Positions 20,601-27,493 of a stretch of DNA of 64,000 nt are shown here, piece by piece; the stretch's first letter is position 1, and each line of letters opens with the position of its first letter. The translations under genes and the position numbers were made by a program. The stretch comes from Nodosilinea sp. E11 (lineage in GTDB: Bacteria > Cyanobacteriota > Cyanobacteriia > Phormidesmidales > Phormidesmidaceae): contig NZ_CP136514.1 in NCBI RefSeq assembly GCF_032813545.1, positions 124,001 to 188,000 on the forward strand, in the 5' to 3' direction. The notes beneath the pieces were generated by a model. It was given only the letters and a program-made list of their open reading frames with translations, had not been told where the DNA came from and did no database searches.

Positions 20601-21030
20601 GACCAAAATCATTGCCCTCACCGCCAATGCCTTTGCAGACGATCGCGCTCTGGCCTTGGCCCAGGGCTGCGATGACTTTGTCAGCAAACCCTTTCAGCTC
20701 AACCACGTACTGCTGAAAATGGCCGAACATCTTGGTGTTGACTATGTCTATCGCGCAGCGTCCCAGAGGGTGGCCACTGCACCTATGGACGATACCAATG
20801 CGATCGCGGCCCTAGGCACCCTACCCCAGAAACTCTTGGCGCAGCTCTACGATGCCACACTCAAACTCGATAGCGAATCTCTGGCCGAGATCATCGAGCA
20901 AATCGCCCTCAACAACAGACCTCTGGCAGCACTTCTACATCAGCAACTTGAAATTTTTGCCTTTGACACCATCCACACCCTCCTTCAGCAGGTTTCAAAG
21001 GGCACTGGTTTTCTAACGGGTGACGGCTAG
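14608..21030 (+). CDS. Giant multi-PAS hybrid histidine kinase (2140 aa)
   Basis: The longest gene of the window. A degenerate receiver-like N-terminus (ILCIDADPLTPQLL, about 1-125) precedes some eleven PAS/PAC modules with DISDRKQAE-type linkers. HisKA (MSHELRTPLNAILGF near 1670), HATPase (LISNAVKF, then GTGLGLAIS), a receiver (ILVADDDSAHRHLL near 1924, acceptor in IWLDMRMP near 1970, KPFQL) and a C-terminal helical tail follow. Two adjacent PAS modules (about 18358-18720 and 18727-19090) share long identical stretches such as QLVLDTIPQRVFWKDRESR and GVLGCYEDISDRKQAE, a recent internal duplication. No membrane segment is evident. ATG 14608 follows purine-poor sequence, so the start is moderately sure. 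The gene stands alone, without an adjacent response regulator. Confidence 0.93.
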   Translation: MVTILCIDADPLTPQLLAAQLAQTNLKVSVVVASTVAAAIAQLQALAAGGLELPLVVAHQALTEAAWLEPLYRQFPQALTLSLGESAELAAVERLIPPGQLYRCLALPLDPIDLRLTLGEALRRYRHEQALAKLQAELEAAHQLMADFTDCTDSARPSAPVGLPDYWQTDLALRANVAQQQALLSALPDITSVLNAQGQYVDFSFNGFTGKLVPVACADLVGVNVTEAFPPEVARQWLEGIEQALATGEPQGFEQQLCFGDRIQYEEVRIVPYQDDLVLSLVRDISERKTAEIARQESEQQLQLTLAFTGIGTWRWYPATGEHQWTGPMGDLLEIDLAQPDIYQQWRDRIHPDDLEGVEASMQTALANRQPFADEYRYRLSDGSIGWRWVKGQGHYSETGDLEYVLGVVQDTTAPRQIEAALRESEQRRLLALDLTNTGSWEFDVVTSVVVWSDSHYRLMGLPPSSQPVSYHVWRDALHPDDRDRAEATFAQAMATATPLEMEYRVVWPDGTVHWVLSRGHGVYDDQGQPLKMLGVMVDIGDRKAAEIALKQSQDQLQMALNFGQIAIWSWDAAADQLRWNDIGYRLWGIDPSIEPLTHDHWLQAIHPEDRAIVEYELRQAKADRRAVTYEYRVVLPDGTHRWIADTGQTIYAPGGQLLGAAGVMYDITQRKTAQLALQESETRFRQLAETVREGFYVFDGQTGQYEYTNSAFNELVDLDALAENGMAYWLNHIHPDDRDRVDVAAQQLFRGISFEQEYRFQGRDDQFRWIRSQAFPVSNAVGDIVRIVGTVEDINERKRTEQALALAEERYRRATQAAKSAVWELNLKTGRGYLDPRFKALAGYTEADLANDSTESFVLLFPENADLDPARPTSANLAEVSLAFGLNETLALIHPEDRGFVTATFRSFLAEVIADPAARPDLVAEYRLCHQDNSEVWVLSRGQIQCDDQGQPTLIVGTTTDITDLKRAEQALQQLNHELEQRVQQRTQEIEKLAAIVENSTDFIGTASLNGEATYINRAGRQLLGLPLEGPIDQPVTNFHNPAAAATLTQEALPIAMQQGFWRGETTLQHQCTGETIAVEQIIFTVYEPNTQQPVCLATMCRDIRDRVRLDAERQQAELALKESEARFRSTFEQSALGIVEASLDGQMMQVNQKFCQMIGYPMAELRGKTYRDITHPDDIGDDDANVQRLLSGEVTSFEMEKRYLRADGSLLWVILAGSLVRDGLGQPQYLLGVVNDISDRKRAEQAFQESRNMLQLVLDTIPQRVFWKDRESRYLGCNSAFACDLAHTPDQIVGQTDADLGFVHAHRYHQEDAQIFSSQTPQINYEEPLSLPTDPNIWTRTSKVPLTNTNGEVIGVLGCYEDISDRKQAETALQESRQMLQLVLDTIPQRVFWKDRESRFLGCNATFSGDFQLTPEQIVGKTDADMPWAAYAEAYQADDAQVIATQTPKLGYEEPMSGGSDGERWILTSKIPLTNANGEVIGVLGCYEDISDRKQAEARLREQEQFLRSIYEGVSQPIFVSQVGADGSVRMDGLNPAGEALLGKSTAEIAGKTLAEVFAPAEAAELLQRHQFCITARQAVSFEENINFHGQPHWIISTYTPLLNQSGTVFRVVGTVFDITDRKLAEDALKTLNQELEQRVQDRTQALRQATELAEAASQAKSMFLANMSHELRTPLNAILGFSQLMAREADLGSANHRSLEIINRSGEHLLELINDILEMAKIEAGQLSLNPVDFDLDALLNAVADLFDVRARGKGLELIVNRHPALPSYLHSDEAKLRQVLINLISNAVKFTARGQICLRVAATQDWLNRPGVGSRLSISFTVTDTGIGIATADLNRLLEPFVQAHQGAGIHEGTGLGLAISRQFVRLLGGEITIESEPGLGSAFTFTIPMAVAEGKTVPAPEAPLAQVAELVPGQPTYRILVADDDSAHRHLLSQLLRSVGFEVDEAEDGQGAIALWESWHPHLIWLDMRMPMMTGCKVAHYIRAQEQAAALAPTKIIALTANAFADDRALALAQGCDDFVSKPFQLNHVLLKMAEHLGVDYVYRAASQRVATAPMDDTNAIAALGTLPQKLLAQLYDATLKLDSESLAEIIEQIALNNRPLAALLHQQLEIFAFDTIHTLLQQVSKGTGFLTGDG

Positions 21031-21058
21031 AATGTAGGCAGTGATGGCCTTTTAGCCA

Positions 21059-21151
21059 ATGCGATGTCCCTATTGCCAGAGTGAGCGCACTGTCAAGAAC
21101 GGTAGAACACCCTATAAAAGAACAAAACGCTACCGAGTTGATTCATCCTAG
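21059..21151 (+). pseudogene. IS1-type InsA N-terminal fragment
   Basis: Thirty codons reading MRCPYCQSERTVKNGRTPYK, then TAG. The CPYC zinc-finger half and VKNGRT pattern match the N-terminus of IS1-family InsA/transposase proteins. The rest of the element is absent. Confidence 0.5.
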
Positions 21152-21164
21152 GATCTTCTCAACG

Positions 21165-21304
21165 CGTGCCCTGGCCCGCACAGTTGTTGCTGAATGGACT
21201 GAGGTCTTTTACAACCGACAACGGTTGCACTCGACCCTTGGATATCTGTCCCCAGTGTAGTTTGAAGAAAACTATTGGTGCTCTTTGAATAGCCTGAGCG
21301 CAGC
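21165..21304 (+). pseudogene. IS3-family transposase C-terminal fragment
   Basis: The reading ARTVVAEWTEVFYNRQRLHS continues TLGYLSPV, then TAG, then FEENYW. The motif YNRQRLHSTLGYLSP is the C-terminal signature of IS3-group orfB transposases; the TAG replaces the usual Glu/Gln before F. It is only a scrap and abuts the parA remnant. Confidence 0.65.
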
Positions 21305-21519
21305 CTAAAGTACCTGTCCACTTCCTTGAGTCAAGATCACCCGGACACTGTTCAAGTTGGGGTCAAGATACGTCCTCAGCAGCCAGGAGGTCAGCGAACT
21401 CTGCGGCTCACAGTCCACCAACAGGACTCGGTAGCCTCCGAAAGCATCTTCCCTAGTGTCAGCACCGTGCTGCTCTTCCCCTGGCCCCCATTGAAGGAGG
21501 CGATCGTTATGGTCTGCAT
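21305..21519 (-). pseudogene. ParA-family ATPase remnant
   Basis: N-terminal scrap of a ParA/MinD-type partition ATPase. Reading down from ATG 21519 gives MQTITIASFNGGQGKSSTVL, with the deviant Walker A in NGGQGKSS. After about 35 residues a frameshift moves the reading to RVLLVDCEPQSSLTSWLL, the expected Walker A' region (D in VDCEPQ), ending at TAG 21305. Most of the gene is missing. Because ParA genes are common on plasmids and mobile islands, it hints at a former plasmid or island backbone. Confidence 0.6.
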
Positions 21520-22579
21520 CGGATTAGAGCCAAAAGCTTCCTCAGAAATACCATGGTTTCCTAAACAATTAAAAGATCACTTGGTACATTAGTCAAATGG
21601 CTTTTTGGTGAATTTCCCTTTTTACTAGCTTCCTATTTAGCTAATGGCTTTTACCATGCCCTGGATGAGTCGCACCCAGGCGATCGCTTGAAGCGGCAGA
21701 TCGCTAGGGCTGGGGCGTAGGTAGGGGTAGAGCTTCTATCCGACATTCCGCAGGTTGACGAAATGGATATTTAGGGCAGTTAGGATAAGCTCAGGGCACG
21801 CATTGGGATCGCGCGTTGAAGATAGAGAACCTGGATCACTTAGGCTTAGTCGCCGCGCTTGTGGATGAGATCGGGATGGTAGACCTCGCCGACGAGCTGC
21901 TCGGCAAGCATAGCTTGAACCACATCAGCCCAGGGCAAGTGCTGAAAGCGATGATTCTCAATGGGTTGGGGTTTGTCAGCGCGCCGTTGTACCTAGTCAG
22001 CGAGTTTTTCGAAGGCAAACCCGTAGAGCACCTGTTGGGGCCTGGCATCACAGCGGCGCATCTCAACGATGACCGCCTGGGGCGAGTGTTGGATCGCCTG
22101 TTTGAGTACGGCACGACGCTGTTTTTTCTGAAGGTGGCGATGCAGGCGGTTCAGCGCTTTGGGGTCAGCGTTAGTCAGGGGCACCTGGACTCAACCTCCT
22201 TTGCTCTCGACGGCGAGTACCCGTCTGCGAACGGGTCTAAGAGTGTTCCAACAAATAAAACATCCATTTACTAAGCGGACTGTGGGGTGATTTCGACGAA
22301 CCACTTATCTAACCCTGGTAAACGACGGAACTGCTTTTCCAGGTCTGCCATCGCTGATTGGGTCAGCTTAACGCCGGTTTCATAGGGTTGGGTCACGAGA
22401 CTGACGGTAGGGCGGTTGCCCTTGAAGGTCAAGGATTCAGCGAACCGTACCACCGTCTCGATGGAGTTCAATAAACTGCCTCGCCAATGCTGCTCCAACC
22501 ACCCAAAGGTGCGCTCTACAGGATTGTATTTGCTGTGATAGGGCGGGTAGTAATATCAAGTCCGCTTAATGAACCACAC

Positions 22580-23128
22580 TTAGCATTGAAACGCCTTCCA
22601 CCAGTGGAACTGAGTCAAGCCCGAGATGAAATCGGTGAGGTTTAGGAGTTGTACACAGCGCTGCTCCACCCGTTCCAAGAGGTCATCTAAGGTCTCAAAC
22701 ACCCGGTTCGCTAAAGCTTCATTGAGGATAGGCCAGAGTCGCTCTGCCGGTTGCATATGCGGGGAGTACGGTGGCAGAAAGGCCAGGTGTAGACCTTCGG
22801 GTACGACCACCTGCTCTGAGGTGTGCCACCCAGCTTGATCCATGACCAGCACGACTCGGTGCTTGGGGCCAATGCCAAAGTGTTCGGCAAAATCAGCCAA
22901 GGCCCGATTAAACAGGTCGATAGTGACTCGAGGCAACAGCCACCAGTAGGTTTGTCCGCTGCGAGGATGGACAAAGCCATAGAGCCAAAACCAGTCATAG
23001 CGACAGTGGACGGGAGCACTGAGCGATCCAAGCCAGTTATCGACCCACACCCGACGCAGGATGGGATGGAGCCCCAAGCGATGTTCGTCCATGGCCCATA
23101 GCTGCACGTCGGCGTCGGGATGGGCCAT
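22580..23128 (-). CDS. IS630 copy B transposase, DDE part (orfB)
   Basis: Catalytic half with D in WAMDEHRLGLHP, D in LVMDQAGWH and E in MQPAERLW, ending LTQFHWWKAFQC, the usual C-terminus of the family. The apparent start (MAHPDADVQ) is internal to the intact fusion. Expression depends on slippage from orfA at the A8 run. The stop lies 27 bp from the element end. Confidence 0.85.
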   Translation of the reverse strand: MAHPDADVQLWAMDEHRLGLHPILRRVWVDNWLGSLSAPVHCRYDWFWLYGFVHPRSGQTYWWLLPRVTIDLFNRALADFAEHFGIGPKHRVVLVMDQAGWHTSEQVVVPEGLHLAFLPPYSPHMQPAERLWPILNEALANRVFETLDDLLERVEQRCVQLLNLTDFISGLTQFHWWKAFQC

Positions 23129-23654
23129 TTTGATTTCCGTCAGTTGAGCGTGCAGATTTTTTTTCCCACACCCACTGCTCCTCTTCGGTGGCGGCGTGCT
23201 GATGCTCAGGTCGAGGTACCTTGAGAGAGAACTCCATCTGTTTGAGAATCTCCCACCCCCGTTGGCGATGAACCGAACGGCCTAGGTGCTCACTGAGCCA
23301 GTCGGCCACCTTGCGTCCATTCCAAAAGCCGCCATCCGGAGGCTCCTCTTGCAAGGCTTGGTACAGTAAGGCTTGCATTTCATCTTCAAGAATGACTTGC
23401 CCATTGCCCTGATTGTGCTGCCGTTGGTCGCCAAGCGCCGCCGGGCCTTGACGGTTATAGCTTCTAACGATTTCATAAATCCAGGCTCGGCTGTAGCCGG
23501 TCATCTCAGAGACCTCAGCGGTACTCTTGCCCGATTGCAATAGCCAGATCAGCTGATAATGCCCTCGTTCAATCCCGCTCTTAGCCGATTTATAACGCTG
23601 TTCGAGTTCCTCGGTGCTCAAATATGATGCCAGGGTAAGACGACGTCCCATCAC
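23037..23654 (-). CDS. IS630 copy B transposase, HTH part (orfA)
   Basis: Helix-turn-helix half of the transposase, starting MMGRRLTLASYLSTEELEQR. At residues WVWEKK the coding strand carries a run of eight A (GGGAAAAAAAATCTGC). The frame without slippage continues SARSTDGNQ... and ends without a DDE domain. A +1 (equivalently -2) shift on this run joins it to NLHAQLTEIKMAHPDADVQ, the catalytic part. The sequence differs clearly from copy A, so the two elements are different IS630 types that share the same recoding-like junction. Confidence 0.85.
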   Translation of the reverse strand: MMGRRLTLASYLSTEELEQRYKSAKSGIERGHYQLIWLLQSGKSTAEVSEMTGYSRAWIYEIVRSYNRQGPAALGDQRQHNQGNGQVILEDEMQALLYQALQEEPPDGGFWNGRKVADWLSEHLGRSVHRQRGWEILKQMEFSLKVPRPEHQHAATEEEQWVWEKKSARSTDGNQNGPSRRRRAAMGHGRTSLGAPSHPASGVGR

Positions 23655-25937
23655 CCTTATCCTCGTCTTTCAACCCTACTATTCTAAGGTCGATTAGCCG
23701 GACTTGATATAAGCGAGTTGAATGGTAATCTGCTCGCGTTGAGCGAGCGCCACCAACCGGTGCATGAATTGCGTCCGTCGAGAGTTGTTTTCGGGGCCAT
23801 TATCCGCGTTAATCACCCAACGACGAATGTGGGGGAACTGAGCTTTAACCTGCTGCCACCAGTCCTCTAATCGGTCGACGATGCAGTCTGCGGTCAGTTT
23901 TGACGTCACTAACGCCAATGAAAGTTGGTTGTATTGGGGCAGAAAAATGCCAAACGGGGTCACGGTGGCGGTGGGCTTAAAATCGTGGTCAGCCGCTCGA
24001 GAGCTAACCCGACTTTTTCCCCCCTCGGTCATAGTCGCCGACCTTGACCGTCGCTTTGGCATCAATGGAGAGCCGCAGGGTGTGGGCATCAGCATCGGCG
24101 GCTTGGTTGACCCGATTCACTTCGCTAAAAATCGCCTCGGTTTCAGCAATCACCTTTTGAGGCTTGGTCTTAGCAACCCGCTTCAGGCGATAGCCCAACT
24201 GATTTAATCGCTGGCGGATCACTTCGTCACTCGGTAGCTCAGCATCGCTATAGCCTTTTTGCGCCATCAACTGGCGGCGCACCTCAGGCGCACTCAGACG
24301 GGTGTACAGCCGCTGACTGGTGAGCGTTGGGTCAGCTTGGGTTTGAGGCTCGACAATCGCCTGAATATCAGACAGCAATTGGGGCAGTTTAGCTTCTACG
24401 GGCTTGCGACCCCGCTGAGCAAAGGCATCCTCAATTGGGCCGTGGTTCAGTTCAAAAAGGCCTTTTCGAACCGTGCCCCGATTCCAGCCCAACTCCCGTT
24501 CGGCTTTCACGGCCCCGCCGCGACCCAGCGATTGAACCACTTGCGCCATAAACTGTCGGCGCTCTGTTCCTTTCAGTCGGGTTGCAGTGTCTTTCAATAA
24601 CGCCTTGAGGCTATCGGTTAACACTAGAGGGGCATCATCCATCATCTAAGTGGGAGAACAGCACAGGTCTTGCCTAATCTAATGGATGATCATTTACATG
24701 GGCTACTCTAACGTAGCGTCAGAGACCGATTCCGAGGCCCCCCAGGCGATTGAGATTTGTCGGGGCTATTCGAGAGACCATCGCCCCGACTTGAAGCAGT
24801 TTTTGGTCAATTTGATTTGTACGGCCGAAGGTGGCATTCCGGTGTGGTTTAAGGTCGGCAGCGGTAATGAGACTGACAGTCAGACCTTTGCGGGGCTGAT
24901 GGCAGCGTTTGCTGAGCAATGGGAGACGCCTGCGCTGATGGTGGCTGATGCAGCGTTTTATAGCGAACCTAACCTCCAGGCAGTAGGGAGTTTGCCGTGG
25001 TTGAGCCGGGTGCCTGTGACCCTCAAGGCTGCTCAAACCCTGGTCGATAGTAGCGTTGACTCCTTGATGGAGATGCCCTGTGAGCTGGAGGGCTATCGGC
25101 TATGGGAGCAACGGCAGACCTACGGCGGGGTGGAGCAGCGCTGGATTCTGGTGGAAAGCCCACACCGTCGTGAGTCGGACGATTGGCTAAAGCCCCTCGA
25201 AAAGGAGAAAAAGGGGCTGCAACGGCAGTTGCAACAGCTGTGCAGCCAGACCTTTGCCTGTAAGCCCGATGCCATGGAGGCGCTGATGCGCTTTCAGGAC
25301 ACCCTCACCGGCTACAAGCTCACTCAAGTCGCGCTGGTGCCGGTTGCCGCCAAGCACCCCCCCGGCCGGCCCAAGCGCGCTAACCCGTCAGAGCCAGCCA
25401 CGATAGGGTATCAGTGGCAAGCGACCCTGGAGCGCACCGCTGAGTACGAGGCCCAGTGCCGACAGCGCCATCGTCGTTTCATCCTGGCGACCAATGTCCT
25501 GGACGCGCAGGCCTATCCTGCCGAACGGCTGCTGCGCGAGTACAAGGAGCAGCAGCAGGTCGAGCGCGGCTTTCGTTTCCTCAAAGACCCCCTCTTCTTC
25601 ACCAGTAGTGTCTTTGTCAAAAAGCCCCAACGGGTCGAAGCTCTCGCCCTCGTGATGGCCTTGACTCTGCTGGTCTACAGCCTCGGTCAGCGCCAGCTCA
25701 GAGCCCAATTGGCTCAAGCGGGTGAAACGGTGCTTGACCAAAAGAAACGCCCGACGTCCATCCCAACCTTTCGCTGGATTTTGCAGACGTTCCAGGCGAT
25801 TCACCTCGTTTCGATAAACGCAGGTCAGCAGGTCAGCAACCTATCTGAGGAACGACGCAACATCATCCGTCTCATGGGCTTCCCGGCCTGCCGCTACTAT
25901 CTCCTAAATTAAGTCCTGTCAACCTGCGGAATGTCGG

Positions 25938-27419
25938 CTATAACGGCCAAGGCTGGGCCTGAATGCCTGCCCACTCGCTTAACTCGTTGCAGAGCCATTC
26001 AATTTCCCGACGAGTACTGTAGACGATAATCATTTGATCATTAGATGAGAAGTTCAAGTTGATTCGATAGCTGGTTCGGTTCGCCGCGCCAGCAGAAATT
26101 CCCATTAGTTCTCCTTGGAGAATTACAATTTTTTCCCCACCTTTTAGCCGGTCGAAAGTAACAAAGACTGTCCTATCTTTTTTTTGAAATGCAATATTAG
26201 CACTAGTATTATTGAATGAACCTCTAACGTTCATCAAGAACACATCAAGCACTTTCCTTGGGCTTGACCCTTTGAGCACTATAACTATAAGAATTGGGAG
26301 AATTGGAAGAAATGGAAGAAATGGAAGAACCGCAGTAAGCAACATAAGAAACAAAGTAAACAGAAAATCTATAAAAAACATTGCAAACGTTATTAAGGCT
26401 AGTGCTAGATAAGTCCAGAACAGTAAGTTGTCATTCACGCCTGGAAAGGTATATAGAATTTGATTTAGTGGTACTCTTAGTTGAAGAGTGGTTTGAGTTG
26501 CCTTCAGGGAAATAGAGGAGGAGGAGGGACGTGTTGTTGTACCTAAGAAAAGTTTCTGTACGGTTAAGGTCACTTTTGGCTCTTGACGAGGCTTGAGAAA
26601 ATGTAGCCTTGCGTCTTGTGCTGATGCCGATCTTTTGGCTAGGCTTGGGTTTGTTAGCCACTCAATCCAACTGATGAAAGGCTCGCTGAGGGTTGTCAAA
26701 TGCTTAAATTCGACGTGTAAATCGTTCTGAGTCAAATCAGCAGGATGTTGACCTGTCGCCAAATAAATTAAAGTCATACCGACACCATACAAATCGGATG
26801 CGGGTAACGATCGGCCACCAAATTGTTCGGGTGGCATATAACCATAGGTGCCAACCACTGTTACCGTGCCACCATGAGCGGCTGTTTGTGCCGAGCCAAA
26901 ATCAATCAGATAAACGTTACCAAGACTATTGCCACTACGGTTTTTGAGCAACACATTGCTCGGTTTAATATCACGATGAATGACAGGCGGCTGAAGTCGA
27001 TGAAAGTACTCCAAGATGTCTATTAAGTCTTTAGCAATTGCCGTTAATTCTGCTTCACTAAACCTGCGTCCGTCCTGTATCCATTGTTGAAGTGAGCGTG
27101 CCTCAATGTAACTTTGTACCAGCGCAAAACCCTTGCAAAACTCGGTTTTAATCTCAAAAAAATCAAGGTGTTGGGGTATTGCTGGGTGATTAAGAGCTTT
27201 GAGGGTTTCTGCCTCTCGTTCAAATAATTTCAAATCCTCCCAGGTAAAATCTGGGCTAAACAGTAAGAGTTTAATGACAACAGGCAATTGGTTTTTTAAA
27301 TCGTGCGCCAGAAGCGTTTGCCGTCCAGGCTTGCGACCCAGCAGTGCTTGAATTTGATAGCGATCGTACAAGATTTGATTGACGAACGGACTGTCAGCAC
27401 TGCCATCGAACTCGACCAT
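25938..27419 (-). CDS. Membrane serine/threonine protein kinase, paralog 1
   Basis: Hanks-type kinase of 493 residues. The N-terminal catalytic domain (about 15-275) shows lysine in VVIKLLLF, catalytic loop HRDIKPSNVLLKN, DFGSAQ, and GTYGYMPPEQF. The glycine loop is unusual (LLGRKPGRQT instead of GxGxxGxV). Two or more hydrophobic segments lie around 330-385 (WTYLALALITFAMFFIDFLF; LPILPILIVIVL), followed by a C-terminal domain ending WLCNELSEWAGIQ, shared by all three paralogs. The kinase probably faces the cytoplasm, anchored in the membrane. ATG is preceded by AAAAAGGTTTACCA, conserved in all three copies. Its stop codon abuts the IS1634 end. It is the most downstream of three tandem copies, 63 bp after paralog 2. 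Substrates are unknown. Confidence 0.92.
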   Translation of the reverse strand: MVEFDGSADSPFVNQILYDRYQIQALLGRKPGRQTLLAHDLKNQLPVVIKLLLFSPDFTWEDLKLFEREAETLKALNHPAIPQHLDFFEIKTEFCKGFALVQSYIEARSLQQWIQDGRRFSEAELTAIAKDLIDILEYFHRLQPPVIHRDIKPSNVLLKNRSGNSLGNVYLIDFGSAQTAAHGGTVTVVGTYGYMPPEQFGGRSLPASDLYGVGMTLIYLATGQHPADLTQNDLHVEFKHLTTLSEPFISWIEWLTNPSLAKRSASAQDARLHFLKPRQEPKVTLTVQKLFLGTTTRPSSSSISLKATQTTLQLRVPLNQILYTFPGVNDNLLFWTYLALALITFAMFFIDFLFTLFLMLLTAVLPFLPFLPILPILIVIVLKGSSPRKVLDVFLMNVRGSFNNTSANIAFQKKDRTVFVTFDRLKGGEKIVILQGELMGISAGAANRTSYRINLNFSSNDQMIIVYSTRREIEWLCNELSEWAGIQAQPWPL

Positions 27420-27424
27420 TGGTA

Positions 27425-27493
27425 AACCTTTTTGAGGTGATTGAAGTAGATCAATGTCAGCGGTTACTCAAACCTTACCCACTCAAAAAGGTT
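27425..27493. repeat. 12-bp inverted repeat across the kinase 1/2 spacer
   Basis: AACCTTTTTGAG at 27425-27436 (leader of paralog 1) is perfectly complementary to CTCAAAAAGGTT at 27482-27493, which overlaps the last codons of paralog 2 and gives it a QPF C-terminus unlike its relatives. It could be a terminator-like structure or a rearrangement junction. Confidence 0.45.

Larger units (their letters stand above)
22553..23709 (-). mobile_element. IS630-family insertion sequence, copy B
   Basis: Complete 1157-bp element with inverted ends TATCAAGTCCG (inward from 23709) and ATATCAAGTCCG (from 22553). TA target duplications lie at 22551-22552 and 23710-23711, as known for the IS630/Tc1 group. 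Clean excision logic restores the ISAzo13 reading frame, which confirms the boundaries. Confidence 0.92.
22271..24645 (-). pseudogene. ISAzo13 transposase, frameshifted and split
   Basis: ISAzo13-family transposase in three pieces. Residues from ATG 24645 include SLGRGGAVKAERELGWNRGT, LYTRLSAPEVRRQL and LRLSIDAKATVKVGDYDRGG. At a GGGGGGAAAAAG run (about 24010-24022) the frame shifts by one base, and reading continues SRVSSRAADHDFKPTATVTP, then WVINADNGPENNSRRTQFM, to the IS630 junction at 23711. The rest (22550 down to 22271) reads YYPPYHSKYNPVERTFGWLE, then DKWFVEITPQSA. Removing the IS630 and one TA rebuilds LAYYPPYHSKYNP exactly as expected for the family. The G6A5 shift could be recoding rather than a mutation. 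Confidence 0.85.
22261..24688 (-). mobile_element. ISAzo13-family element interrupted by IS630
   Basis: It lies inside the IS1634 transposase gene. Short matching ends, CATCCATT at 22261-22268 and its complement AATGGATG at 24681-24688, bound the ISAzo13-type transposase. Exact end positions and target duplication are uncertain. An IS630 element is inserted in its 3' third. Confidence 0.7.
21816..25912 (+). pseudogene. IS1634 transposase, split by insertion
   Basis: N-terminal part 21816-about 22260 (KIENLDHLGLVAALVDEIG..., then HLDSTSFALDGEY, containing the first DDE acidic residue) and C-terminal part about 24690-25912 (EICRGYSRDHRPDLKQFL, MVADAAFYSE, and the RGFRFLKDP region with the late Glu) together make one IS1634-family DDE transposase. 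The halves are separated by about 2.4 kb of ISAzo13 plus IS630. The first frame opens at TTG 21816, without an obvious ribosome-binding site. Neither half alone should transpose, but excision of the nested element could restore it. Confidence 0.85.
21740..25937 (+). mobile_element. IS1634-family element interrupted by ISAzo13
   Basis: Perfect 20-bp terminal inverted repeats beginning CCGACATTCCGCAGG lie at 21740-21759 and 25918-25937. The 4-base direct repeat CTAT flanks both ends (…CTAT before 21740, CTAT from 25938). The right end abuts the stop codon of the Ser/Thr kinase at 25938-27419. The transposase inside is split by a nested ISAzo13 element. A related truncated end occurs at 36030-36189. 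Confidence 0.85.
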
